Below are positions 17,529 to 25,700 of a stretch of DNA of 36,838 nt, piece by piece. A program made the translations under genes and the position numbers. Within the stretch, counting starts at the first letter, position 1; every line of letters begins with the position of its first letter. The DNA is from an uncultured Prevotellaceae bacterium (GTDB lineage: Bacteria > Bacteroidota > Bacteroidia > Bacteroidales > Bacteroidaceae). The notes beneath the pieces were generated by a model, which saw nothing but the letters and a program-made list of their open reading frames with translations, did not search any database and was not told the origin of the DNA. The stretch lies in contig OMWI01000038.1 in the NCBI GenBank assembly GCA_900314715.1, positions 1-36,838 on the forward strand. Reading direction: 5' to 3'.

Positions 17529-19748
17529 TTATTTACGACTTTCACCAGGAACCTTTCCGTATTCGTCCTTGTAGCATTTCGTGAAGTAGGAAGGAGAGGT
17601 GAACCCTACTTGATAGGCAATTTCGCTGACGGAAAGGTCGGTGGTTTGCAACAATTGTTGTGCCTTATTTAGGCGCGCCTTACGCAATAAATCTACTGGT
17701 GAACTACCTGTAAGGGCCTTTACCTTGCGGTATAGTTGCACTCTACTCAATCCCAGTTCGCTACCAATGGTTTCCACTGACAATTCGCTATCGGTCATTC
17801 GTTCTTCTACCACTTTCTTGAAACGGCTAATGAATGCGTTTTCCCTTGTTCCTTCCGATGAAAGAGGTGTGTTCTCGGTCGTTGCAGTCTTGTCTTCTTT
17901 CTTTGGAGCGTTAGAAGATGTTCCCCATAAGTCTTTCAATAAATGGCGATTGCGTAACAAATTCCCGATACGCGCCAAAAGCAAGTCGGGTTGGAAGGGC
18001 TTGGTAATATAGGCATCCGCCCCGCTCTTGTAGCCTTCAATTTGGTGACTGTTGAGTGCGCGGGCTGTCAGTAAGATGACAGGTATATGACTGGTAATCT
18101 CATTCATCTTGATGTTTTGGCAAAATTCCAAGCCATTCATCACGGGCATCATCACGTCGGAAATGATGATATCTGGTACTTGTTCTTGAGCCAAGGCAAG
18201 TCCTTTTTGTCCATCTTCTGCCTCAAAGACTTGGTATTTATCTTGGAGGATGGTACGTAAATATTCGCGAATGTCATTGTTGTCATCTACGATGAGGACA
18301 GACGTATCTTGTGGTTGTTCTGTTTCAAGTATGTTAGGAGCCGATTCCGTACTGATTTCCTTCGTGACGTATGAATCGTCTGTTTTAGTGTTGCTTGCTT
18401 CTTGAAAGCCTCCCACTTGCACTTCCAACATCTTGTTGATGAGTTGCGTGAGTTGGCGGGTGTTTCTCCTGACGATGGCAAGCATGTTTGTGGTTTCCTT
18501 GCTGGCATTTTGCAAGTCTTCTGTTTCTGCAAGTTGTGTCAATGGTCCTTCAATTAAAGTAAGCGGAGTACGTAGTTCGTGACTCACTTGCGTATAGAAA
18601 TTCAACTGCTCTCGTTCCAGTTTCTGCCGTTCAGAAAGGATACGTTTCTTCTGACGGTTGTAGAGATAGAAGGCAAATGCCAGCATTAACAACAAGATAA
18701 TGAATGCGAAGGAAAACAACGTGAATAGGCGTTGACTTGCCAATTGTTGGAGATAAGAGTCTGCTGTGAGGTGTAGTTGTTCAACGTTCTTTGATAATCG
18801 TGTGACTTCCTCGCTTTCGAGTTGCAATACACGAGCATTGTCTCTCGTTACCAAAGCAGAAACCAATGATGTTTCTTTCGCGTATGGCTTTCCGTCGAGA
18901 ATGTCGAGCGCCAACTGAAGCAATTGGTCTCCATGTGTCGGGTAAATGTACGAAGCTTCGAGCACTGAGTCTCGTACTTGTTGGATTCCCCCGTTTTCAC
19001 CAGGCAAACCGTCAATGCCACAAAAGAGAGGTAATGTTTTTTGTGTCTCGCTGAAAGCCTTTCGCGCTCCAATGGCAGAACGGTCGTTCATACCGAATAC
19101 CAAGTCGATGTTAGTATCAGGATATTTTAAGTTCCATTCCTTTACTTGTTTGTAAGCTGTTGGTTCAGTCCAATCACCTTGCAACGTGGCAATCACCTCT
19201 AATTGTGGGTAGTCTTTCAATGCATCCCTAAATCCGTTGTGGCGTTCAATGGAGGGAGAAGAACCTTTCAGTCCCATCACTTCCATCAGTTTTCCCTTAC
19301 CATGTAGTCGAGTGGCGATATATTCACCCATCAGTTTTCCCATCTCGTAGTTGTCTGCTCCCATATATGCCGTATATTTGCGGGAGTTGGTTTTTCTTTC
19401 AAACACGATAACAGGAATGCCTTTCTCGAACGTGCGGTCAATGGCAGGAGAGATTGTGGCTATTTGATTAGGGGCAACAATGAGTAAGTCGATGCCTTCA
19501 TTTACCAAACTATCTATTTGTTGTATTTGTCTTTCATCGCTATCGTAAGCAGCTGCAAATTTTAAGTCCACATTGTCATGGAAGTAGGCAGCCATCTTTA
19601 ATTCGGTGTTTTGCTTGTCGCGCCAAATATCGTCAGAGCATTGCGACACACCAATACGGTATTTCTTATCGCCTGTAGAACAAGAGGAAATAATGGCTAA
19701 TAGGATAATTATATATAATGTATATTTGCGCATAAAGACAGTTTTCAT
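17529..19748 (-). CDS. Fructose-type hybrid two-component regulator lacking HATPase
   Basis: A 739-residue membrane regulator of the fructan locus. Order: N-terminal hydrophobic segment ending ISSC (Cys23, lipobox-like); type I periplasmic sugar-binding domain (about 30-310; TAYMGADNYEMGKLMGEYI, DLVFGMNDRSAIGA); coiled region; membrane segment (about 341-364); HisKA with SHELRTP (His390); receiver (about 484-598; DDN, phospho-Asp531 in SDVMMP, KPF); AraC-type helix-turn-helix (about 640-735; LSVETIGSELGLSRVQLYRKVKALTG). Between the end of HisKA (about 446) and the receiver there are only about 38 residues, with no N, G1 or G2 box, so the HATPase domain is absent. The fructose-sensing family (Bacteroides BT1754 type) binds fructose through the periplasmic domain. 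It is a single gene with its own TATCTTTG box. The missing domain is seen directly; how it signals is unknown. Confidence 0.93.
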   Translation of the reverse strand: MKTVFMRKYTLYIIILLAIISSCSTGDKKYRIGVSQCSDDIWRDKQNTELKMAAYFHDNVDLKFAAAYDSDERQIQQIDSLVNEGIDLLIVAPNQIATISPAIDRTFEKGIPVIVFERKTNSRKYTAYMGADNYEMGKLMGEYIATRLHGKGKLMEVMGLKGSSPSIERHNGFRDALKDYPQLEVIATLQGDWTEPTAYKQVKEWNLKYPDTNIDLVFGMNDRSAIGARKAFSETQKTLPLFCGIDGLPGENGGIQQVRDSVLEASYIYPTHGDQLLQLALDILDGKPYAKETSLVSALVTRDNARVLQLESEEVTRLSKNVEQLHLTADSYLQQLASQRLFTLFSFAFIILLLMLAFAFYLYNRQKKRILSERQKLEREQLNFYTQVSHELRTPLTLIEGPLTQLAETEDLQNASKETTNMLAIVRRNTRQLTQLINKMLEVQVGGFQEASNTKTDDSYVTKEISTESAPNILETEQPQDTSVLIVDDNNDIREYLRTILQDKYQVFEAEDGQKGLALAQEQVPDIIISDVMMPVMNGLEFCQNIKMNEITSHIPVILLTARALNSHQIEGYKSGADAYITKPFQPDLLLARIGNLLRNRHLLKDLWGTSSNAPKKEDKTATTENTPLSSEGTRENAFISRFKKVVEERMTDSELSVETIGSELGLSRVQLYRKVKALTGSSPVDLLRKARLNKAQQLLQTTDLSVSEIAYQVGFTSPSYFTKCYKDEYGKVPGESRK

Positions 19749-19758
19749 TGTTTTGTTG

Positions 19759-19766
19759 CAAAGATA
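19759..19766 (-). promoter_or_regulatory. Putative -7 box of the regulator gene
   Basis: The minus strand reads TATCTTTG, 11 bases upstream of the ATG at 19748 (an in-frame Met lies at 19733). The paired 7-mer sites found at the glycan operons are not present at the matching distance, so autoregulation through those sites is not supported. Confidence 0.55.
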
Positions 19767-19822
19767 CTCTATTTTTTTTCAATTTATAGAAAAATGTATG
19801 AAAAAAATAATGATTAAATAGA

Positions 19823-20029
19823 TTATTTCAAAAAAAACATTATACGATACGACTCGTAACTATATATCCTACGCTCGTAACTATACATCCTACGCTCGTA
19901 ACTATGCATGTTACGTAAACATATCAAAAGGGCAGAAATGATTTTATGTTTACGTGCCGTGAACTTATGTTCACCGCCCTTGAATATAAGTTCATCGCCC
20001 TTGAATACAAGTTCACCGCCCATAAACAT
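19823..20029 (-). CDS. Small heptad-repeat ORF, function unknown
   Basis: A 68-codon frame in the gap between the regulator and fructokinase genes. It reads through two 21-bp tandem arrays, so its product has seven-residue repeats: GGELVFK-GDELIFK-GGEHKFT near the N-terminus and YERRMYS-YERRIYS-YESYRI near the C-terminus. A TATCTTTG box (20044-20051) sits 15 bases before the ATG, which supports transcription. I do not recognise the product. It may instead be a repeat element or a non-coding RNA: the 21-bp period keeps any frame open, so an open frame alone is weak evidence of coding. Confidence 0.3.
   Translation of the reverse strand: MFMGGELVFKGDELIFKGGEHKFTARKHKIISALLICLRNMHSYERRMYSYERRIYSYESYRIMFFLK
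19853..19915. repeat. 21-bp tandem repeat, three units (array 1)
   Basis: Three adjacent 21-bp units (19853-19873, 19874-19894, 19895-19915) beginning CTCGTAACTAT and ending TACG; the third is the most diverged. They abut an 11-bp inverted repeat (19913-19923 with 19945-19955) that separates them from array 2. Confidence 0.9.
19959..20021. repeat. 21-bp tandem repeat, three units (array 2)
   Basis: Three adjacent 21-bp units (19959-19979, 19980-20000, 20001-20021), each ending GTTCAYCGCCC. The sequence differs from array 1 but the period is the same. The two arrays flank a central dyad, ACGTAAACATA / TATGTTTACGT. Confidence 0.88.
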
Positions 20030-20043
20030 AACTTTTCACGTTG

Positions 20044-20051
20044 CAAAGATA
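20044..20051 (-). promoter_or_regulatory. Putative -7 box before the 21-bp repeat element
   Basis: The minus strand reads TATCTTTG, pointing into the repeat element. It lies after the terminator of the fructokinase operon, so the repeat element could be its own transcription unit. Confidence 0.45.
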
Positions 20052-20096
20052 CATTTTCTACTGAGCCTTTAAGTGTTTAGTGGTTATCATAACAAA

Positions 20097-20135
20097 TAAA
20101 AAACCATTGGTTTCCATGAAGAAGCCAATGGTTTT
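20097..20135 (-). terminator. Intrinsic terminator after fructokinase
   Basis: On the minus strand AAAACCATTGG (20125-20135) pairs with CCAATGGTTTT (20100-20110) around a 14-base loop and runs on into a T-rich tail. It ends the GH32-transporter-fructokinase transcript 33 bases after the stop. Confidence 0.85.
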
Positions 20136-20167
20136 ATCGTAATTGATGCTATGTTTAGAGCAACGTT

Positions 20168-21058
20168 CTATCCTTTAGCCAGCAATTCTGGTGTCAGTGT
20201 AGGCATTGCACCATTTTGCGTACAAACGAAAGCACTTACTTCTACGGCAAGTTTGTGTGCCTCTACAACGGGTTTGCCATTGAGGATAGCTGCACAGAAA
20301 GAGCCTGTGAAGGAGTCGCCAGCACCAACGGTGTCTGCCACCTCCACTTTTGGAGTTTCTTGGAACGACATCTGTCCTGGTGTGAATACGTATGAACCAT
20401 TGGTACCACAGGTGAGTACGAGCATGTCGAGGTCGTACTTACCTAAGATAAGCCAACACTTGTTCTCGATGTCCAAGCCTGGATAACCGAACATTCTGCC
20501 GATAAGAACCAACTCCTCATCATTTATCTTGAGGATGTTGCAACGACGCATTGACTCTTGTATCACCTCCTTGGTATAGAAGTTTTGGCGCAGGTTGATA
20601 TCGAATATCTTGACGCAATCATCGGGTGTCATGTCGAGGAATTTATGGATATTCTCGCGCGATACGATATTGCGCTGAGCCAATGAACCGAAACAAACGG
20701 CTCGGCAATTGCGTGCGATTTCCTCGATTTCGGGTGTTAATGGGATATTATCCCAAGCCACGTTTTCCTTGATGTCGTAAGTGGGAATGCCCTGTTCGTC
20801 AAGTTGAACTTGTACAGTACCTGTGGGGTAGGGTACACGAGGCATGAAGTAATTCAGTTCATGGTCTTTTAATGCCTCGATGGTTTCCTCTGCCAGTTTG
20901 TCCTCACCCAATGCACTGATAGCGATAGTGTTTTCTTTACCTAAGAATTGTCCTGAGTGATAAGCGAAGTTGGCGGGTGCTCCACCTAATTTCTTTCCTT
21001 CGGGAAGTACATCCCATAGGGCTTCTCCGAGTCCTACTACATATCTTTTGTTTTGCAT
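20168..21058 (-). CDS. Fructokinase, PfkB family
   Basis: A 296-residue cytoplasmic sugar kinase of the PfkB/ribokinase family that would phosphorylate imported fructose with ATP. The N-terminus VGLGEALWDVLPEGKKLGGAPANFAYH has the fructokinase GGAPxN sugar-contact signature; the C-terminal DTVGAGDSFTGSF (242-254) carries the catalytic Asp247 and anion hole. Length is normal. It follows the MFS transporter by 79 bases and closes the operon before an intrinsic terminator. The same gene pair, transporter then kinase, occurs in the B. thetaiotaomicron levan locus. Mannose or other hexoses are possible side substrates, but context makes fructose most likely. Confidence 0.93.
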   Translation of the reverse strand: MQNKRYVVGLGEALWDVLPEGKKLGGAPANFAYHSGQFLGKENTIAISALGEDKLAEETIEALKDHELNYFMPRVPYPTGTVQVQLDEQGIPTYDIKENVAWDNIPLTPEIEEIARNCRAVCFGSLAQRNIVSRENIHKFLDMTPDDCVKIFDINLRQNFYTKEVIQESMRRCNILKINDEELVLIGRMFGYPGLDIENKCWLILGKYDLDMLVLTCGTNGSYVFTPGQMSFQETPKVEVADTVGAGDSFTGSFCAAILNGKPVVEAHKLAVEVSAFVCTQNGAMPTLTPELLAKG

Positions 21059-21137
21059 GGTTTTTTTGTTTTTAAATTTTTATTTTATAGGGTTTGTAGG
21101 GGTATTAGGGATATTAGGGAATGTAGGGGTTTCTTTA

Positions 21138-22298
21138 CTAACGCTTGATTCTGGGAATGTAGGTTAAGAGATAGATAACGCCTACTGCCATGACGATGAC
21201 GGCACCAGCTTGACCTACGGCATCACTGGCAAAACCCATCAACAATGGGAATACCGTTCCACCGAAAAGTCCCATAATCATCAAGCCAGATACCTCGTTT
21301 TGCTTGTCGGGTACTGATAACAGGGCTTCAGAGAATGCCATGGAGAAGATATTGGAGTTTCCATATCCCACCAATGCGATGGCTGTGTAAAGCATGGCTT
21401 TGGTTTCTCCACCGAACATAAGTATCATACTGATGACCATGAGGGCTACGCTGAAGATGAAGAATATGCGTGTCTTCATGATGCGAAGGAAGAATGAACC
21501 CGTGAGTGCGCCAATGGTACGGAAGATGAAATAAAGTGAGGTAGCAAATGCTGCTTCGTTGAGCGTCATACCTACGCGTTCCATCAATAATTTGGGAGCG
21601 GTGGTGTTAGTACCCACATCAATACCTACGTGACACATAATGGCAAAGAACGAGAGGAGAACGATTGGCTTGCCCAAAAGACGAAGACAATCCATGAACG
21701 ACGATGACTTTCCGCCAGAGATTTCCTCGGTAATAGGTGTAATCCACAAGAACAATGTTCCCAATGTTCCTACCACGAAGTAGATGAGGAAGAGAACGCG
21801 CCAGTCGAGTCCAAACGATGGAATGGCTTGTGTAGCTCCCCACATGGCGAGGTAAGGTGCCAGGAAAGAGGCAATCGCTTTCACAAACTGACCGAATGTC
21901 AATGTAGAAGCCAAGTTCTTATCGCCAATAATCAACATGGCAAGTGGGTTGATACTTGTTTGCATCAAAGCGTTACCAATTCCCAACAAGGAGAATGCGA
22001 TTAACATCACGGCAAACGAATTGCCAAACAATGGGATAAATAGTGATATTATCGTCACTACCATGGAGAGAAGCACGGTATTCTTACGTCCTATCTTGTT
22101 CATCAGCATACCCGTGGGAACACTGAAGATAAGGAACCAGAAGAATACGAGTGAAGGGAAGATGTTTGCTACGGAGTCGGTAAGTCCGAGATCCTCTTTC
22201 ACATAGTTGGAGGCAATGCCTACGAGGTCCACGAAGCCCATGCAGAAGAAGCAGAGCATCACGGGGACCAAATAGATGGATTTGTTTTGTTTGCTCAT
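21138..22298 (-). CDS. MFS fructose transporter (FucP-like)
   Basis: An inner-membrane major facilitator superfamily porter of about 386 residues with 12 predicted membrane segments. Features include CFFCMGFVDLVGIASNYVK in the first segment, the loop motif NKIGRKN after the second, and a FucP-like run SLLGIGNALMQTSINPL. It would import the fructose released by periplasmic GH32. The frame opens earlier at 22340, but MSKQNKS at 22298 is the better start: it leaves 7 bases after the GH32 stop and avoids overlap. It sits between GH32 and fructokinase, which supports fructose as substrate. The gap 21059-21137 holds short GGGRTATTA-like repeats and no promoter box. Confidence 0.9.
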   Translation of the reverse strand: MSKQNKSIYLVPVMLCFFCMGFVDLVGIASNYVKEDLGLTDSVANIFPSLVFFWFLIFSVPTGMLMNKIGRKNTVLLSMVVTIISLFIPLFGNSFAVMLIAFSLLGIGNALMQTSINPLAMLIIGDKNLASTLTFGQFVKAIASFLAPYLAMWGATQAIPSFGLDWRVLFLIYFVVGTLGTLFLWITPITEEISGGKSSSFMDCLRLLGKPIVLLSFFAIMCHVGIDVGTNTTAPKLLMERVGMTLNEAAFATSLYFIFRTIGALTGSFFLRIMKTRIFFIFSVALMVISMILMFGGETKAMLYTAIALVGYGNSNIFSMAFSEALLSVPDKQNEVSGLMIMGLFGGTVFPLLMGFASDAVGQAGAVIVMAVGVIYLLTYIPRIKR

Positions 22299-22305
22299 GG
22301 TTGTT

Positions 22306-23985
22306 TTAATTCTTGATATCGTAAATAGTTGCCTTACCACCCTTCACCTTAATCATGGTATATGGTTCGGAGGGGAAAACGAGATTTGTCATAGCCATCT
22401 TGCCTTCTGCGTCGAAAGCCTCAATGCTGCAATTGTCTATGAAGATGCGCAGTTGGTGAATGTCGCCATAAGTTGGTGCAACGGTCACGAAGGGAAATGC
22501 CTCACTAAAAGAGGTGTCTCCACTCTTGTTGCGATCCATTGAGAACGTATGGTTTTGTGCGTCGTAATTCATGATGACCTTCTCACCCTTGGTGTTGGAA
22601 AGTTCAATTTCAGTCTTGCCCTTGGTATCAACCACGATTTCGCAAGTTTGAGTTGGCTTCTTCACTTTTTTGCCACGCAAAGCCAACAACTCCTTAGAAG
22701 GTGTTACGCTACAATATGTTTCACCCTTGTATTCAAACAAGTTTAAGTCGCGAGGAACTGAGTTTGCACTACGGAATTGCTGCGTGGGAACTTGGTTAGC
22801 ATATTGCCAGTTGCTCATCCATGCCAATGCGATTCTTCTACCGTCAGGAGCATTGTCGAAGGTAACGGTAGCGTAATGGTCTTTGCCGTAATCCATCCAA
22901 CGAGTGTCCTTGTGTTCGCAAGTGAATTTCTTTCCGTCAAATTCACCCACGAAATATTGAGTAGCAGAACCACCGAATGGTCCACCAGGATTGATGTTGC
23001 AAATCAACATCCATTTCTGCTTGTCGGTGCCACGCACTTGGAGTTTCATCAAGTCAGGACATTCCCACACGCCATCGTGGTTGCCATATCCCTTACCGAA
23101 ACTACTCTCGTAAGTCCAATCTTTTAAATTAGATGATGAGTAGATGCGCATCTCTTGACCAACTGCCAAGATGAGGTTCCACTTCTGTATTTCTGGGTTC
23201 CAGAATGCTTTCGGGTCGCGGAAGTCGGGGTCGTTTGACGTGAGAATAGGATTTGTCGGATTCTTCTGGAAGGTCACTCCATTGTCTTTGGAAACAGCCA
23301 TTGACTGAACTTGGTTCTGTCCTGCTGAAGTATAGAAAGCCACGACACGGTCGTTTTTCTTGTCCACTACGCAAGAACCACTGAATATTGTTCCCAAAGC
23401 ATCAGCTTCAATTGCCGTAGGTTGGGCTTCCCAATGTATCAGGTCGCGAGATGAACTATGTCCCCAAGTCATGTTTTCCCATTGAGAACCGTATGGATTC
23501 CATTGATAATATAAATGGTAAACACCATCTTTATAAAACATACCGTTTGGATCGTTCATCCATCCGTAAGTTGGGGTATGGTGGTAGGTTGGCCTAAAGC
23601 GTTCCCTGTTAGTTGTGTCAAATTCATTCGATTGCTTCATCTCTTTCCAACAAGCGAAGTCCTTGATGGCTCCGGTGCTTCGTCTGTCACCATGGAAATT
23701 AATATCCAATAGAATAGATTCGCTACCAAATCGCTTGATGTCAACGGGTACGTAGTAGTCAACTTTGTCTACGGCTAACTTCACGTTGAAACTTTGTCGT
23801 TGCTCGTTGTTCACGATAACGCGAATGTTGGCGATTTCTTCCTTTTCTTGAACGGGCAACAACAAATACTTACTTGTTACTCCTATTTTCTGGATGGCAT
23901 GACTCTCACCTAACATTTGAGGTGCTTGAGCTTTCATAGTCATGGTCATTAGCACGGCGGCTATCAATGTTATTATTCTCTTCAT
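22306..23985 (-). CDS. GH32 fructan hydrolase, periplasmic, with DUF4980-like N-domain
   Basis: A 559-residue GH32 enzyme hydrolysing beta-fructosyl linkages of fructan oligosaccharides, probably exo-acting. The signal peptide (residues 1-20, ending MKAQ) has no lipobox, so it is periplasmic. An N-terminal DUF4980-like beta domain (about 25-120) precedes the five-bladed propeller. The catalytic triad is intact: nucleophile Asp145 in WMNDPNG, transition-state Asp256 in FRDPK, acid/base Glu307 in WECPD. A C-terminal beta-sandwich ends with SIEAF and MTNLVFPSEPY. It is the first gene of the GH32-transporter-fructokinase operon, with its own regulated promoter. Levan versus inulin preference is not readable here. 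Confidence 0.94.
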   Translation of the reverse strand: MKRIITLIAAVLMTMTMKAQAPQMLGESHAIQKIGVTSKYLLLPVQEKEEIANIRVIVNNEQRQSFNVKLAVDKVDYYVPVDIKRFGSESILLDINFHGDRRSTGAIKDFACWKEMKQSNEFDTTNRERFRPTYHHTPTYGWMNDPNGMFYKDGVYHLYYQWNPYGSQWENMTWGHSSSRDLIHWEAQPTAIEADALGTIFSGSCVVDKKNDRVVAFYTSAGQNQVQSMAVSKDNGVTFQKNPTNPILTSNDPDFRDPKAFWNPEIQKWNLILAVGQEMRIYSSSNLKDWTYESSFGKGYGNHDGVWECPDLMKLQVRGTDKQKWMLICNINPGGPFGGSATQYFVGEFDGKKFTCEHKDTRWMDYGKDHYATVTFDNAPDGRRIALAWMSNWQYANQVPTQQFRSANSVPRDLNLFEYKGETYCSVTPSKELLALRGKKVKKPTQTCEIVVDTKGKTEIELSNTKGEKVIMNYDAQNHTFSMDRNKSGDTSFSEAFPFVTVAPTYGDIHQLRIFIDNCSIEAFDAEGKMAMTNLVFPSEPYTMIKVKGGKATIYDIKN

Positions 23986-24012
23986 TCCTAATTGTTTTTA
24001 GTTATCTGTTTG

Positions 24013-24078
24013 CAAAAATACAATTAATAATTGAATAGTAGTGTTATTTATGTTTCAAATGATGTAAATGTTCGTTCA
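24013..24078 (-). promoter_or_regulatory. Promoter and paired activator sites of the GH32 operon
   Basis: The minus strand has a TATTTTTG box (24013-24020). Upstream 7-mers read TGAAACA (24051-24057) and TGAACGA (24072-24078), 21 bp apart and 31 bp from the box. A further 13-mer, TTGTTGCAATGAA (24075-24087), recurs at the same distance from the box of the plus-strand promoter at 32344. Confidence 0.7.
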
Positions 24079-24146
24079 TTGCAACAATTTTTGTATAAAA
24101 AGTTATCCTGAAACAATCTTCCTTACCAACCAATAATAACAATGGT

Positions 24147-25676
24147 TTAAAACCATACACTATTTAAGCTTCGAATCTGAGCCTGATAATTTGCACCTGA
24201 CACGTTCAGGTGATTATATATATTCTTGGGAAATACAAGGTTTGTCATTGACATGGAACCGTTTTGCGTAAATATCTCAACCGAAGACTGGTCAACGAAG
24301 ATGTCTAATACAACGCTGTTGCCAACGGTGTTGAGTGGAGCCCTCATCGAAGGAATGGAGAATATGGCATTGAAGGTCGTTTGTCCAGTCGCACTTGTGC
24401 GATGAGCGACAAGCATACGCTCCGATGCGATGATGTCCATGGTGAAACTCTCCTTGTTGTCATTGCTCAACGTAATGGTAGAGCCCTTATCAAGGTCGAT
24501 GGTGAGACGCAATTGATAGGCATCTTTCGCATTGATGGTTCCTGGCACGTCTTGCCAATTCGAGGCAATCTTGTCTACTTCATCCACAACGACGTTTGCC
24601 AACAATGGCTTGCCATCATACTCGATGAGTTTCAACTCTCGTGGTAATGTCATGGCGGACCGCCAAGGTGAACAAGGTACGTCACCTGCATATTGCCAAT
24701 TATTCATCCATCCTATTAAGATGTGTCGGTTGGGGGTGTTCGACCAAGTTACGCCAGCGTAATTGTCCATTCCATAGTCAAACCACAAGGGATAGTCAAG
24801 TGGGTCTGCGGTAAAGGTAGTTCCGTCGAAATCGCCGACAAAGTACATGGTACCTGAACCTAAGATGGGACCTCCAGGATTTACGCTTACCAACAAAACG
24901 TATTTCTTCTTTCCTTTATAGTCGAATGAGATGAGGTCAGGACATTCCCATTGCAAGCTGGGACGACCAGGCAATGCCACGAAGAACGTGCTTAGGTGAG
25001 TCCAATTCTTCAAGTCGGTAGAACCATAGAATTCGGTTCCCATTTTCCAACCCTTAGCCAAAGCCATAATCCATTTCTTGCTTTCCTCATGCCAGAACAC
25101 CTTGGGGTCGCGCAAGTTGTCGTCATTGTTCTTGATGACGGGATTGCCCGTATAACGAGTGAAACTCTTTCCTTCATCGGTGCTATAGGCCATCGATTGT
25201 TGTTGAGCACCACTTGCCGATGTGTAAAGGGCAATCATGGCATTGTTGCCAAATCCTGCGGTATTGTCTTTGTCAATGACGGCAGAACCAGAGAAGATGT
25301 CGCCAAGTTCATCGCGCGTCAATGCTACAGGTTGTTCTTCCCAATGCATGAGGTCAGAAGACGTAGCATGTCCCCACGACATGTTTCCCCAAGAATTGCC
25401 TTGTGGGTTGTATTGGTAAAAGAGATGATAGACACCATTGGCATAAACCATACCATTGGGGTCGTTCATCCAGTTCCTATTCGGCGTGAAGTGAATCTGC
25501 GGACGATATTGCTCCGTGCGTCCACTCTTTTCTGTGGGTTTCTCGGTAGGCTCCTCTGTCTTGGGGTCATCAATCAGAGGATTATAGTCTTGTTTCACGT
25601 CATCACTTCCACATCCGAGGATGGTAACCGTGGACATCACGGCTACCATCGTTCGAAATATGTTCTTAGATTTCAT
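24147..25676 (-). CDS. GH32 fructan hydrolase, surface lipoprotein
   Basis: A 509-residue GH32 lipoprotein. The lipobox ILGC (Cys22) is followed by GSDD, acidic residues as found in surface-exported Bacteroidetes lipoproteins, then a Pro/Glu/Lys-rich tether (about 33-52). The propeller carries all three catalytic residues: Asp72 in WMNDPNG, Asp190 in LRDPK, Glu244 in WECPD. The C-terminal sandwich has SVEIF and MTNLVFPKNIY. By position, between the DUF4960 binding protein and the periplasmic GH32, and by its anchor, it matches the surface endo-levanase of the B. thetaiotaomicron locus. The endo mode is inferred from context only. It is the last gene of the susC operon, 24 bases after the preceding gene. 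Confidence 0.93.
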   Translation of the reverse strand: MKSKNIFRTMVAVMSTVTILGCGSDDVKQDYNPLIDDPKTEEPTEKPTEKSGRTEQYRPQIHFTPNRNWMNDPNGMVYANGVYHLFYQYNPQGNSWGNMSWGHATSSDLMHWEEQPVALTRDELGDIFSGSAVIDKDNTAGFGNNAMIALYTSASGAQQQSMAYSTDEGKSFTRYTGNPVIKNNDDNLRDPKVFWHEESKKWIMALAKGWKMGTEFYGSTDLKNWTHLSTFFVALPGRPSLQWECPDLISFDYKGKKKYVLLVSVNPGGPILGSGTMYFVGDFDGTTFTADPLDYPLWFDYGMDNYAGVTWSNTPNRHILIGWMNNWQYAGDVPCSPWRSAMTLPRELKLIEYDGKPLLANVVVDEVDKIASNWQDVPGTINAKDAYQLRLTIDLDKGSTITLSNDNKESFTMDIIASERMLVAHRTSATGQTTFNAIFSIPSMRAPLNTVGNSVVLDIFVDQSSVEIFTQNGSMSMTNLVFPKNIYNHLNVSGANYQAQIRSLNSVWF

Positions 25677-25700
25677 GATATAAAACCTTTAGGTGTTGGA

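Noticed and set aside
19853-20021. Possible CRISPR array
   Set aside because: The 21-bp units are directly adjacent with no spacers, and the two arrays differ in sequence; no cas gene is near.
24141-24156. Small dyad ATGGTTTAAAACCAT at the end of the surface GH32 gene
   Set aside because: Too short and lacks a T-run; not called as a terminator, so read-through into the next operon remains possible.
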